From an uncultured Collinsella sp. (GTDB taxonomy: Bacteria; Actinomycetota; Coriobacteriia; Coriobacteriales; Coriobacteriaceae): 54,205 nucleotides of DNA. This document shows positions 15,986 to 24,494 of the stretch, in pieces. Each line of letters begins with the position of its first letter. The first letter of the stretch is position 1. The stretch covers positions 1-54,205 of the forward strand of contig CABUKS010000016.1 in NCBI GenBank assembly GCA_902492235.1. Reading direction: 5' to 3'. Made by a program: the position numbers and the translations under genes. Under the pieces are notes generated by a model. That model did not search any database, was not told the origin of the DNA, and saw nothing but the letters and a program-made list of their open reading frames with translations.

Positions 15986-17008
15986 ATGAGCAAAGAGTGT
16001 GTCGAGCAGGTCGAAGGCGCAGGGGCTTCGGTGCCGATGACCGATATATCGAACATTGATGTGCCCGAGGGCACCGACGAGCTCAGCCGCAACACCCGTC
16101 GCGCCTGGCGCGAGCGCCTTAACGATGCGTCGTCGCGCAAGATGATCACGGGCGTCTTGGCTACGCTGGTGGGCGGTTCGTTTTGGGGCTTCTCGGGCAC
16201 CAGCGCGAGCTTTCTGTTCGATATCTACCACGTCGACACCTTGTGGCTTATGAGCGTGCGTCAGATTCTCGCCGGTCTACTCTTTATGGCCGTGGTTGTT
16301 ACGCGCGACCGCGAGCGCCTGATTAAGCTCTGGACCACACCCGCCGATCGCAAGCAGCTGCTGCTCTTTACCGCCTTTGGCCTGCTGTTCAACCAGTTTT
16401 GCTATCTTTCGGCCGTGCGCCTGACGAACGCCGGAACCGCGACGGTGCTCCAGTGCCTGCAGCTCGTTATCATCATGGGCTACACCTGCGTGATCGATCG
16501 CCGCATGCCGCGTACTCGCGAAGTCATCGGCATTGGCCTGGCTCTGGGTGGAACCTTTTTAATCGCCACCGGCGGCGACCCCACCAGCCTGAATATTTCG
16601 CCGCTTGGCCTGGCAGCAGGTCTTATGTGTGCGGTCAGCGCCGCGTGTATGGCGGTGATTCCCGCCAAGATCCTGCCCGAATACGGCAGCCCCATCGTCA
16701 CGGGTTCGGCAATGCTCACGGCGGGCGTGGTCTCGTGCGTCTTCGTGCAGCCCTGGGCGCATATGCCGGCGCTCGACGCTGCCGGCGTCGAGGCGCTCGC
16801 GGTGTTCGTGGTTATCGGCTCGTTTTTTGCTTACATGCTCTATATGCAGGGCGTTAAGGACATCGGCTCGGTACGTGCGAGCCTCATCGGAACTGTGGAG
16901 CCGGTTTCGGCGACCATCACCAGCGCCGTTATGCTGGGGACGGTGTTTTTGCCGACCGACCTTATCGGCTTTGCCATGATCATCGTGATGATGTTCCTCA
17001 CGGTGTAG
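15986..17008 (+). CDS. EamA (DMT) family transporter
   Basis: A 340-aa inner-membrane protein of the drug/metabolite transporter superfamily. About 45 polar N-terminal residues are followed by roughly ten hydrophobic segments in two EamA repeats, for example GVLATLVGGSFWGFSGTSA, LLLFTAFGLLFNQFCYLSA, LGLAAGLMCAVSAACMAVI and ALAVFVVIGSFFAYMLYM. The second repeat ends with the familiar IGTVEPVSATITSAVMLG. The substrate is probably an amino acid or other small metabolite exported from the cell but cannot be inferred. The ATG at 15986 follows GGGGGAGTGG. The open frame extends upstream without membrane character or a ribosome site. Confidence 0.88.
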   Translation: MSKECVEQVEGAGASVPMTDISNIDVPEGTDELSRNTRRAWRERLNDASSRKMITGVLATLVGGSFWGFSGTSASFLFDIYHVDTLWLMSVRQILAGLLFMAVVVTRDRERLIKLWTTPADRKQLLLFTAFGLLFNQFCYLSAVRLTNAGTATVLQCLQLVIIMGYTCVIDRRMPRTREVIGIGLALGGTFLIATGGDPTSLNISPLGLAAGLMCAVSAACMAVIPAKILPEYGSPIVTGSAMLTAGVVSCVFVQPWAHMPALDAAGVEALAVFVVIGSFFAYMLYMQGVKDIGSVRASLIGTVEPVSATITSAVMLGTVFLPTDLIGFAMIIVMMFLTV

Positions 17009-17157
17009 CTGGCGCCGCCGCCTAGACGGAAAAGGTGTTGTGCCGCATTTTCGCCAATTGATGTCCGTGTCTGGAGTTTAGCTGTCGATGCTCAAAATGC
17101 CATAAACTAGCAACGTTATGGACTTTTTCATTGCGACTCAATTGCGAGGATTTCTTT

Positions 17158-19470
17158 ATGGCTGGTAATCACTTTAAGGGCGGCGATAGCGGCCGTCCTG
17201 CAGTTCCGCCGCGTCCGAACGGGGCTGGTAAGGCCGGCACACCGGGCGGCGCTGGACAGGGCGGTTCCGGTAAGCGCGTGTCCCCGGGCGAGACGGCGAT
17301 GTTTACCGCTCTGTACGAGCAGTCTCAAAAGGCAAAAAAGACCGGCCGTGCAAGAGGGAATGTCTTTGCGGGCGGTGCAACCTCCACGTCGCAGCCGAGC
17401 GGGGCTCCTTCGGTACCTGCGAACAACGCAGGTGCTGCCAACGCCGCGAATACCGCCGGCAACGTTAATGCCGGCAAGGCCGCCAACAATACTCCCTCTT
17501 CCGGTGGCGCGGGGCTTACAGGTAACCTTGGCACGATTTACACCGGCGCCTCCGAGACTGGCACGTTCGCCCGCCTGGATGATAGCGGTGCCGAGTTTGC
17601 GGGCTCGGGTTCCAAGGAAGATTATTACGATTTTGGCTTGAACTACGGTAGCGACGCTTCGTCGAGTTCGACCTCTGACGGTCTGGTCCGTCATCGCCAT
17701 CGCAAGGGCGAGCGCAAAAAGCGTCACACTGGCGCCATTATTGCCGCTGTGGTCGTGGTGCTTCTCGTTGCGCTTGGCGCAAGCGGCTTTATGCTGCTTA
17801 ACTCGGCAAAGACCGTAAAGAGCGAAGCGAAGGAGGCTGTCGAGATTGTCGGTGGCCTTAAGGACAAGGTCACGTCGGGCGATTTTTCGACGCTGCCTGA
17901 CGACGCGAAGAAGATCGATGAGCTCTGCGACAGCATGAAGGCGGAGACTTCGAGCCCGCTGTGGACGGCGGCTTCGTTTATCCCGGTGTATGGCAGTGAC
18001 ATCAACGCAGCCCGCACCATGATTGATGCCCTGTCCGATGTCTCGAGCAACGCGCTGGTTCCCATGGCCGATAACCTTTCGCAGGCCACGCCCGGCAAGC
18101 TGTTCCAGGACGGTATGATTAACGTATCCGCGCTGCAGGCGGTCGCCGATTCGCTTTCCAGCAGCTCGAAGGTGTTCAAGAGCGCCAACGAGAAGATCCA
18201 GGGCATTGGCGATACTCATATTTCCCAGGTGACTGAGCTGGTCGATAAGGCCAAGGACGGCTTTGCCACCCTCAACGGCGCGGTTGACGCGGCGGAGAAG
18301 GTCGCCCCCGTCCTTCCCCAGATGCTCGGCGCCAACGGCCAGACGCGCAACTACCTTATGTACGCCATGAACAACGTCGAGATTCGTGCCTGCGGCGGCT
18401 TTGGCGGTTCGCAGGGCCTGATTTCGGTCACCGACGGCCAGATGTCGATTGGCGAGTTTGTTCCCCGCATTGGACTCAGCGAGGATGAGGCAGTCGAGAG
18501 CGTCGACGAAGAGGATGAGGCGCTGTTCGGCAACCACAGCAACCTGTACAACTCGGGCAATACCTATTCGCCTGATTGGCCCCGCAACTCGCAGCGTGTC
18601 GCCGCGCTGTGGAAGTCCCAGTATGGGCAGGACGTTGATGGCGTCATCGGTATCGACCCGGTGTTCCTGCAGTATCTGCTGGGCCTGGTCGGTAACGTGT
18701 CACTGCCCGACGGAACGGTTGTCGACGGCACCAACGCCGCAAAGGTCCTCATGCACGATGTGTACTGGAACTATCCGGTCGAGGAATCGGACGGCATCTT
18801 TGCATCCGTCGCCAGCGCTGCCTTCGACAAGATCCTTGGCGGTATCGGCGATGTCGATGTTACGAAGCTTGTCAGCGCCGTTGAGCGCGGTGCCGAAGAG
18901 GGCCGCCTGATCGCGTGGATGAGAAACGATGATGAGCAGAGTGCCATCAAAGAGACGGGCATTGACGCTTCGCTGCCCGATCCGGATGACCCGAGTGCCG
19001 ATCCTGTTGCCGGCGTTTACTTTAACAACCTGAGCTTCTCCAAGCTCGACTGGTACCTGAACGCCGATACGCAGATTGGCCAGGGCATCAAGAACGGTGA
19101 CGGCACGTGCTCCTATCGCATCACCGTTGCCCTGACGAACATCATGACGCAGGAGGAGGCAGGCAAGCTGCCCGACTACGTTGCGGCGAGCGCACCCAAT
19201 GCCGCGCGTGACGACGAACGCCTGAATGTCTCGTTGTTTGCCCCGACGGGCGGCAACATCAGTGACCTTACGGTTGAGGGCACACAGTTTGGTCTTGGCG
19301 CCGCTACGTGGCATGGAATCCCCTTCTATTCGGGCACCGTTGACCTGCATGCTGGCGAGACGACGACGATCACGTATACGCTGACCACGTCGGCCGAGGC
19401 GGGGGACAAGCCGCTTACGCTGCGTCAGACTCCTACATGCCAGGCGGCTCGCGACAGCGCGTCGGCGTAG
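17158..19470 (+). CDS. DUF4012 membrane-anchored surface protein
   Basis: A 770-aa protein. A long Gly/Ala/Asn-rich cytoplasmic tail (about 1-185) precedes a single membrane segment (about 191-213, GAIIAAVVVVLLVALGASG). The large extracytoplasmic domain matches DUF4012. Its hallmarks are NYLMYAMNNVEIRACGGFGG, SPDWPRNSQRVAALW and GVIGIDPVFLQYLLG, and it ends in a beta-rich C-terminal part. DUF4012 proteins in Actinobacteria sit at the envelope and often accompany polysaccharide genes; the mechanism is unknown. The ATG at 17158 has GCGAGGA 7 bp ahead, better placed than the ATG nine codons upstream. It precedes glmM by 83 bp, which is consistent with an envelope role. Confidence 0.85.
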   Translation: MAGNHFKGGDSGRPAVPPRPNGAGKAGTPGGAGQGGSGKRVSPGETAMFTALYEQSQKAKKTGRARGNVFAGGATSTSQPSGAPSVPANNAGAANAANTAGNVNAGKAANNTPSSGGAGLTGNLGTIYTGASETGTFARLDDSGAEFAGSGSKEDYYDFGLNYGSDASSSSTSDGLVRHRHRKGERKKRHTGAIIAAVVVVLLVALGASGFMLLNSAKTVKSEAKEAVEIVGGLKDKVTSGDFSTLPDDAKKIDELCDSMKAETSSPLWTAASFIPVYGSDINAARTMIDALSDVSSNALVPMADNLSQATPGKLFQDGMINVSALQAVADSLSSSSKVFKSANEKIQGIGDTHISQVTELVDKAKDGFATLNGAVDAAEKVAPVLPQMLGANGQTRNYLMYAMNNVEIRACGGFGGSQGLISVTDGQMSIGEFVPRIGLSEDEAVESVDEEDEALFGNHSNLYNSGNTYSPDWPRNSQRVAALWKSQYGQDVDGVIGIDPVFLQYLLGLVGNVSLPDGTVVDGTNAAKVLMHDVYWNYPVEESDGIFASVASAAFDKILGGIGDVDVTKLVSAVERGAEEGRLIAWMRNDDEQSAIKETGIDASLPDPDDPSADPVAGVYFNNLSFSKLDWYLNADTQIGQGIKNGDGTCSYRITVALTNIMTQEEAGKLPDYVAASAPNAARDDERLNVSLFAPTGGNISDLTVEGTQFGLGAATWHGIPFYSGTVDLHAGETTTITYTLTTSAEAGDKPLTLRQTPTCQAARDSASA

Positions 19471-19553
19471 GGTTTTTCTGGTAGCGCAGATAATCGAGTA
19501 CCATTTTGGGGCGGACAGGCAATCTGTTCGCCCCTATTTTGTAAGGAGAGCGC

Positions 19554-20885
19554 ATGAAGTACTTTGGCACCGACGGCTTTCGCGGTGAGGCCAACGTTGG
19601 GCTGACGGTAGAGCACGCTTATAAGATTGGCCGTTTTGTGGGCTGGTATTACGGCGCCAACCGCGAGCGCAAGGCACGCGTCATCGTGGGCAAGGACACG
19701 CGTCGCTCGAGCTATATGTTCGAGGCGGCGCTGGTGAGCGGCCTGGTCGCGAGCGGTGCGGACGCCTATATGCTGCACGTGATCCCCACGCCGGGCGTAG
19801 CGCATCAGACTGTGGAAGGCTGCTTCGATTGCGGCATCATGATCAGCGCGAGCCACAACCCGTTTTGCGATAACGGCATTAAGCTCGTCAACAGCGACGG
19901 CTTTAAGATGGACGAGGACGTGCTGGAGCTCATTGAGGACTACATCGATGGCAAGAGCGAGGTGCCGCTGGCAACGGGCAACCACATCGGCGCCACGGTG
20001 GACTACATGCAGGGTCGCAACCGCTACATTGCTTCGCTCATCGCCAGCGCGAACTTTTCGCTGCAGGGCGTCAAGATCGGCATCGATTGCGCCAACGGCT
20101 CGGCATCCTCGGTGGCCAAGCCGGTGTTCGACGCACTGGGCGCCGATGTGCGCGTGATCAATGCCGCGCCCGACGGCTTTAACATCAATGTCGACTGCGG
20201 CTCTACGCATATTGAGCGCCTGCAGCGCCACGTGGTGGAGCAGGGCCTGGATGTGGGCTTTGCCTACGACGGCGATGCCGACCGCTGCCTGGCCGTGGAC
20301 GAGCGCGGCCGCGTGGTCGACGGCGACCAGATCTTGTACGTGTGCGGCGTGTACCTGAACAAGCACGGGCGTCTCTCGGGCGGTACCGTGGTACCGACGA
20401 TCGCCAGCAACTTTGGCCTGATCAAGTCGTTGGAGCTTGCCGGACTGAGCGCCGTGACCAGCGGCGTGGGCGACCGTCACGTGTATGCCAAGATGCGCGA
20501 GGGCGGCTACAGCCTGGGCGGCGAGCAGACGGGCCATACGATCTTTGGCGATATCGAGCGCACGGGCGACGGCATTATGACTTCGCTGCGCGTGATGGAA
20601 GTGATTCGTGCCGAGCGCGAGACGCTCTCGCAGCTCACGGCTCCGTGCAAGCTGCTGCCGCAGGCGCAGGTGGCCGTGCACGTGGCGGACAAGGACGCCG
20701 CGCTCGAGAACATGGGCGTGCAGAACGCCATCGCCGAGGCCGAGGCTGCGCTGGCAGGCGAGGGCCGCGTGCTCGTGCGCAAGAGCGGAACCGAGTCGGT
20801 TATCCGCGTGCTGGCCGAAGCCCCCGACCAAGCCGCCGCCGACGCCGCCATGAAGCGCATCGCCAACGCGCTCGAGGCTCTTTAG
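19554..20885 (+). CDS. glmM: phosphoglucosamine mutase
   Basis: This enzyme interconverts glucosamine-6-phosphate and glucosamine-1-phosphate on the way to UDP-GlcNAc for peptidoglycan. The 443-aa protein has all four domains of the alpha-phosphohexomutase family. They are the N-terminal KYFGTDGFRG, the phosphoserine loop ISASHNPF (about Ser101), the metal loop YDGDADRCLA (about 239-248), the sugar loop GGEQTGH and the C-terminal phosphate-binding RKSGTESVIRV. AAGGAGAG lies 5 bp before the ATG. A perfect 13-bp hairpin begins at the stop codon itself. Confidence 0.97.
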   Translation: MKYFGTDGFRGEANVGLTVEHAYKIGRFVGWYYGANRERKARVIVGKDTRRSSYMFEAALVSGLVASGADAYMLHVIPTPGVAHQTVEGCFDCGIMISASHNPFCDNGIKLVNSDGFKMDEDVLELIEDYIDGKSEVPLATGNHIGATVDYMQGRNRYIASLIASANFSLQGVKIGIDCANGSASSVAKPVFDALGADVRVINAAPDGFNINVDCGSTHIERLQRHVVEQGLDVGFAYDGDADRCLAVDERGRVVDGDQILYVCGVYLNKHGRLSGGTVVPTIASNFGLIKSLELAGLSAVTSGVGDRHVYAKMREGGYSLGGEQTGHTIFGDIERTGDGIMTSLRVMEVIRAERETLSQLTAPCKLLPQAQVAVHVADKDAALENMGVQNAIAEAEAALAGEGRVLVRKSGTESVIRVLAEAPDQAAADAAMKRIANALEAL

Positions 20886-20913
20886 CTACGCGGTTTTACC
20901 AAACCGCGTAGCT
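20884..20913. repeat. hairpin overlapping the glmM stop codon
   Basis: AGCTACGCGGTTT (20884-20896) pairs perfectly with AAACCGCGTAGCT (20901-20913) around a 4-nt loop. No T-tract follows, so it may protect the mRNA end or halt ribosomes rather than terminate transcription. Confidence 0.6.
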
Positions 20914-20926
20914 GCTCGACGCTGCA

Positions 20927-21023
20927 AACGGCCCCAAGCGGCAATCTGACGTTCAATTTCAAGGGCGCGACCAGAAGGTCAGCGCCCTTTCATTTCACGT
21001 CACCTTGCTCGCTTGGGGCCGTT
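20927..21023. repeat. long inverted repeat enclosing a terminator
   Basis: AACGGCCCCAAGCG (20927-20940) is the perfect complement of CGCTTGGGGCCGTT (21010-21023). Between them lies a second hairpin, AAGGGCGCGACC (20961-20972) with GGTCAGCGCCCTT (20977-20989), followed by TTCATTT. The inner hairpin is the likely glmM terminator. Confidence 0.6.
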
Positions 21024-21084
21024 TTCGCTGACGTTGCCAAGACATTAGCGTCAACGAACTAGTCATTGGGTACCTAGTTATTGG

Positions 21085-21130
21085 GTGAAAAAAGGGGACG
21101 CTGCGGATTGGTTCCGCGGCGTCCCCTTTG
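21085..21130 (-). terminator. terminator of the M32 carboxypeptidase gene
   Basis: AAAGGGGACGCTGCGGA (21091-21107) pairs with TCCGCGGCGTCCCCTTT (21113-21129). A T-run follows on the minus strand. It sits 22 bp beyond the carboxypeptidase stop. Confidence 0.82.
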
Positions 21131-21151
21131 CGTTGGCGTGTCGGTTATGCC

Positions 21152-22735
21152 TTACAGCTCGTAGAGCGTGGTGAACTTGTCCTGCAGGTAGCTGCAGTAG
21201 TAGCGGGCATCGAACGCCATGCCGCACGCGCCCTTGATGAGCTCCGGCGCGTCCTTGGCGCGGCCCCACTGCCAAATGTGCTCGCCCAGCCAGGCGCGGA
21301 CAGGTGTCAGGTCGCCGCTCGCGCAGGCGCCGTTAAGATCGACACCGTCGCGGCACATGACCGGCACAAACATGGCATCGTAGGCACTGCCCAGCGCATA
21401 CGTGGGGAAGTAGCCAAACGAGCCGCCGCTCCAGTGCGTATCCTGTAGGCAGCCGTGCGTGTCGTCGGGAACGGGAATGCCCAGGTACTCATCCATAAAG
21501 CGATTCCAAAGCGCGGGGATGTCCTTGGCCGTGGCCTCGCCGGCAAACAGCATGCGCTCGATCTCGTAGCGCACCATAACGTGCAGCGGATAGGTGAGCT
21601 CGTCGGCCTCGGTGCGGATCAGCGAAGGCTGCGCGATGTTCACGGCGTGGTAGAGCGTGTCCTCGTCGACGTCGCCGTAGACCTCGGGTGCGTGGCGGCG
21701 CAGCACCTCGAGCAGCGGTCCCATAAAGGCACGGCTGCGGCCCACGGTGTTCTCAAAGAAGCGGCTCTGGCTCTCGTGGATGCCCATGGAGGTGCCGCCC
21801 TCCAGACAGGTGCGCGCATAGGCGGGATTGACGCCCAGCTCGTACATAGTGTGCCCCGCCTCGTGGATGATGCTGTAGACGTTGGAGATGCAATCGTCCT
21901 CGTAGATGTGTGTCGCGATGCGCGCGTCACCTACGGCAAAGCCCTCGCTAAACGGGTGCTCGGTAAAGGCAAGCGTGGTGTCGTCCAGGTTCAGGCCGAC
22001 GAGCTTCATCAGGTCGAAGCTCATGGCGCGCTGGGCGGCCTCGGGCACGCGGGCGTGCAAAAAGTCGGCATCGGGCTGCTGGCCGCGCTCGCCGATGGCG
22101 TGCACGAGCGGCACGACCGTGGCCTTGACCTCCTCGCAAAACGCGTCGAAGCTCTCGGCAGAAAGGCCGCGCTCGTACTGGTCGAGCCAAACGTCGTATG
22201 GGTCGCGCTTGGGGTCCATGAGTTCGGCCTGATGCTTAAGTTGGGCGACGATTCTATCCACATAGGGCTCAAAGCTCGCCCAGTCGTTGGCCGTCTTGGC
22301 CTTGTGCCACACGGCGTCGGCCTCGCAGGTGAGCCTGGTCCAGGCTTCGGCCTCCTCGGTAGGAATAACGCTTGCCTCGCGCTGGTCGCGGCCGAGCACG
22401 CGGATCTCGTCGAGCAGCTGCGGGTCGTCGATTTTGCCGCCTGCAACCGTCTCGCGCGCTAACGAGCGTACGAGCTCAACGGACTTCTCGCTGGTCAGTA
22501 GCTTGTGATGTTCGCCGGCAAGCGTGCCCATGGCGTCGGCACGGGCGGCAGCGCCGTTGGCAGGAGCAATCGTCGCTCCATCGAACTCGGCAATCTTGAG
22601 CAGGTACTCGCGAGTCCACAGCTTGCCCTCGAGTTTGCGGAACTTTTTGACGGCCTTGTCGACTTTAGCGGCCTTGACGCCCTTGGCAGCCTTTTCCACG
22701 GCGGCCTTGGCCCTCTTATCGAGTTTCTTTCCCAT
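21152..22735 (-). CDS. M32 family metallocarboxypeptidase (Taq type)
   Basis: A 527-aa cytosolic zinc carboxypeptidase that trims residues from the C-termini of peptides. The HEXGH-type zinc motif IIHEAGHTMYELG lies at about residues 287-299. It is followed by the third ligand region GIHESQSRFFENTVGRS, which is diagnostic for M32. The C-terminal WSGGSFGYFPTYALGSAY also matches the family. The first 40 residues are Lys/Ala-rich and form an extension not typical of the family. AAGGA lies 7 bp before the ATG. It is divergent from the T-box leader of pheS. Confidence 0.92.
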   Translation of the reverse strand: MGKKLDKRAKAAVEKAAKGVKAAKVDKAVKKFRKLEGKLWTREYLLKIAEFDGATIAPANGAAARADAMGTLAGEHHKLLTSEKSVELVRSLARETVAGGKIDDPQLLDEIRVLGRDQREASVIPTEEAEAWTRLTCEADAVWHKAKTANDWASFEPYVDRIVAQLKHQAELMDPKRDPYDVWLDQYERGLSAESFDAFCEEVKATVVPLVHAIGERGQQPDADFLHARVPEAAQRAMSFDLMKLVGLNLDDTTLAFTEHPFSEGFAVGDARIATHIYEDDCISNVYSIIHEAGHTMYELGVNPAYARTCLEGGTSMGIHESQSRFFENTVGRSRAFMGPLLEVLRRHAPEVYGDVDEDTLYHAVNIAQPSLIRTEADELTYPLHVMVRYEIERMLFAGEATAKDIPALWNRFMDEYLGIPVPDDTHGCLQDTHWSGGSFGYFPTYALGSAYDAMFVPVMCRDGVDLNGACASGDLTPVRAWLGEHIWQWGRAKDAPELIKGACGMAFDARYYCSYLQDKFTTLYEL

Positions 22736-22864
22736 GCCGTATCCTTAATCTCGCAGGCCGAGCGCCGCAGGCGGGTGCACGGCCAGTTTGCACAGCTACC
22801 TGCCTTGTACCCAGCGCGAACAAAACTGAACGCGGCGATATGCTCGCAGAATGTGTTATCCTAT

Positions 22865-23152
22865 AGCCCAATGCGTTGACGGAGAGGGTTTTGCCCGCCG
22901 CGTCGCCGGCAAGAGAGGGAAGGTCATGGGCTGCAAGCCTTCCTACGGTGGCAAGGGCCAAGCGTTCACTCCCGAGCAGCGACCTCAACGGGCGCGCGGC
23001 CGGTGGCAGCGAAGCCCCAGTAGGGAAGCCGTGAGCCTCGCGACAAGGGGCGCAGAGTGGGCACGGCGGGCCAGACATCCGCCGGGTCAAACAAGGTGGT
23101 ACCGCGGAATTCAACCGTCCTTGGGCAATGTACATGCCCGAGGACGGTTTTT
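22865..23152 (+). ncRNA. T-box riboswitch leader of pheST
   Basis: The T-box sequence AAGGTGGTACCGCGG lies around 23091-23105. It is followed by an intrinsic terminator (CCGTCC near 23118 pairing with GGACGG near 23139, then TTTTTT). The 5' part begins with AGCCCA (22865-22870), complementary to TGGGCT (22927-22932), and contains the classic GCGTTGACGGAGAG start of T-box leaders. A TTC followed by A at about 22963-22966 is a plausible Phe specifier codon, but I cannot prove the fold. Uncharged tRNA-Phe should favour the antiterminator and raise pheST expression. Confidence 0.88.
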
Positions 23153-23237
23153 TGTTACCGAACCGGGCCGCACATCCGCAGCTATCGGGTGCTAGCCGCC
23201 CCGGCAAGCGAGATGCGCGAGAGACGAAAGGGAAGAC

Positions 23238-24314
23238 ATGAGTCTGATTGATGATCTGGTCAAACTCGAGGAAGAGGCCAAGGAGCTCGTCGCAGGCGCC
23301 GACGACGCTGCCAAGCTCGAGGCTGCGCGCGTTGAGCTGCTCGGTCGCAAGGGCCGTATCACCGGCCTGATGCGCATGATGGGCAAGCTCGCCCCCGAGG
23401 ATCGTCCCATGATGGGCAAACGCGCCAACGAGATGCGCCAGCTGATCGAGGGCATGCTCGACGAGCGCACCACCGAGATGAAGGCTGCCGCCCTCAAGCA
23501 CGCGCTCGAGCACGAGGCCGTCGACATCACGCTGCCGGGCATCCGTCCGCAGATCGGTCACCAGCACCTGATCAAGCAGATCATCGAGGAGGCCGAGGAC
23601 ATCTTCTGCGGCATCGGCTACACCGTCGAGTCCGGCCCCATGGTCGATACCTCCTACTACAATTTTACCGCGCTCAACGCCCCCATGGATCACCCGAGCC
23701 GCTCGGCTCGCGACACGTTCTATGTGGTCGACAACAACCCCGGCAGCGTCGCGCATCCCGAGGCTCACGCTCACGGTGAGTCCGACGTGCTGCTGCGCAC
23801 CCAGACCTCGGGCGTGCAGATTCACACCATGGAGTCGCAGAAGCCGCCCATCTACATGATCTGCCCGGGCACCGTCTACCGTCCCGACACGGCCGACGCC
23901 TGCCACCTGCCGCAGTTCAACCAGATTGAGGGCCTGGTCGTCGACGAGGGTATCACCTTTGGCGATCTTAAGGGTACGCTCGACTATTTTGTTAAGTGCA
24001 TGTTTGGCGAGGACCGCAAGACGCGCTACCGTCCGCACTTCTTCCCCTTCACCGAGCCTTCCTGCGAGGTGGACGTGAGCTGCCACGTCTGCGGCGGCAA
24101 AGGCTGCAACTTCTGCAAGCACAGCGGTTGGATCGAGATCCTGGGCTGCGGCATGGTCGACCCCAACGTCCTGATCAACTGCGGCATCGACCCCGAGAAG
24201 TACACCGGCTTCGCCTTTGGTATTGGCGCCGAGCGCGTCGCGGCACTGCGCTACGACCTGCCCGACCTGCGAACGCTCATGACAGGTGATATGCGCTTCT
24301 TGAACCAATTTTAA
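23238..24314 (+). CDS. pheS: phenylalanine--tRNA ligase alpha subunit
   Basis: The class II catalytic subunit of the (alpha-beta)2 enzyme that charges tRNA-Phe. The 358-aa protein starts with a coiled-coil arm (about 1-90). The catalytic core follows: motif 2 region YRPDTADACHLPQFNQIEG (about 215-233) and motif 3 GFAFGIGAERVAALRYDL (about 318-335). A Cys-rich insertion (CHVCGGKGCNFCKHSGW) suits the bacterial alpha subunit. GAAAGGGAAG lies just before the ATG. Expression is controlled by the T-box upstream; pheT follows after an unusually long 180-bp gap. Confidence 0.97.
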   Translation: MSLIDDLVKLEEEAKELVAGADDAAKLEAARVELLGRKGRITGLMRMMGKLAPEDRPMMGKRANEMRQLIEGMLDERTTEMKAAALKHALEHEAVDITLPGIRPQIGHQHLIKQIIEEAEDIFCGIGYTVESGPMVDTSYYNFTALNAPMDHPSRSARDTFYVVDNNPGSVAHPEAHAHGESDVLLRTQTSGVQIHTMESQKPPIYMICPGTVYRPDTADACHLPQFNQIEGLVVDEGITFGDLKGTLDYFVKCMFGEDRKTRYRPHFFPFTEPSCEVDVSCHVCGGKGCNFCKHSGWIEILGCGMVDPNVLINCGIDPEKYTGFAFGIGAERVAALRYDLPDLRTLMTGDMRFLNQF

Positions 24315-24330
24315 GTTGACCTGTCCCGGC

Positions 24331-24430
24331 GGCTTCCCGAGCCACCGCACCTTGCCTTTCAATCGTCGGTTGCGTACCTAAGTACGCGGCCCTCCTCTTT
24401 CAAGGCAATCTGCGGCACCTCGGAAACCCG
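24331..24430 (+). repeat. large structured spacer between pheS and pheT
   Basis: Nested complementarity is visible. GCGTAC (24373-24378) pairs with GTACGC (24383-24388). TTGCCTT (24353-24359) pairs with AAGGCAA (24403-24409). The flanks TTCCCGAGCC-ACCGCA and TGCGGCACCTCGGAA pair imperfectly. There is no T-tract. It could tune the pheS:pheT ratio or be an inserted palindromic element. A small CGTCTG/CAGACG hairpin follows at 24451-24470. Confidence 0.55.
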
Positions 24431-24494
24431 TCTCCGTAGCTGGAGTTTTCCGTCTGTTTATTGCAGACGTTACAGATGAAAGGAGACCAGTTAG

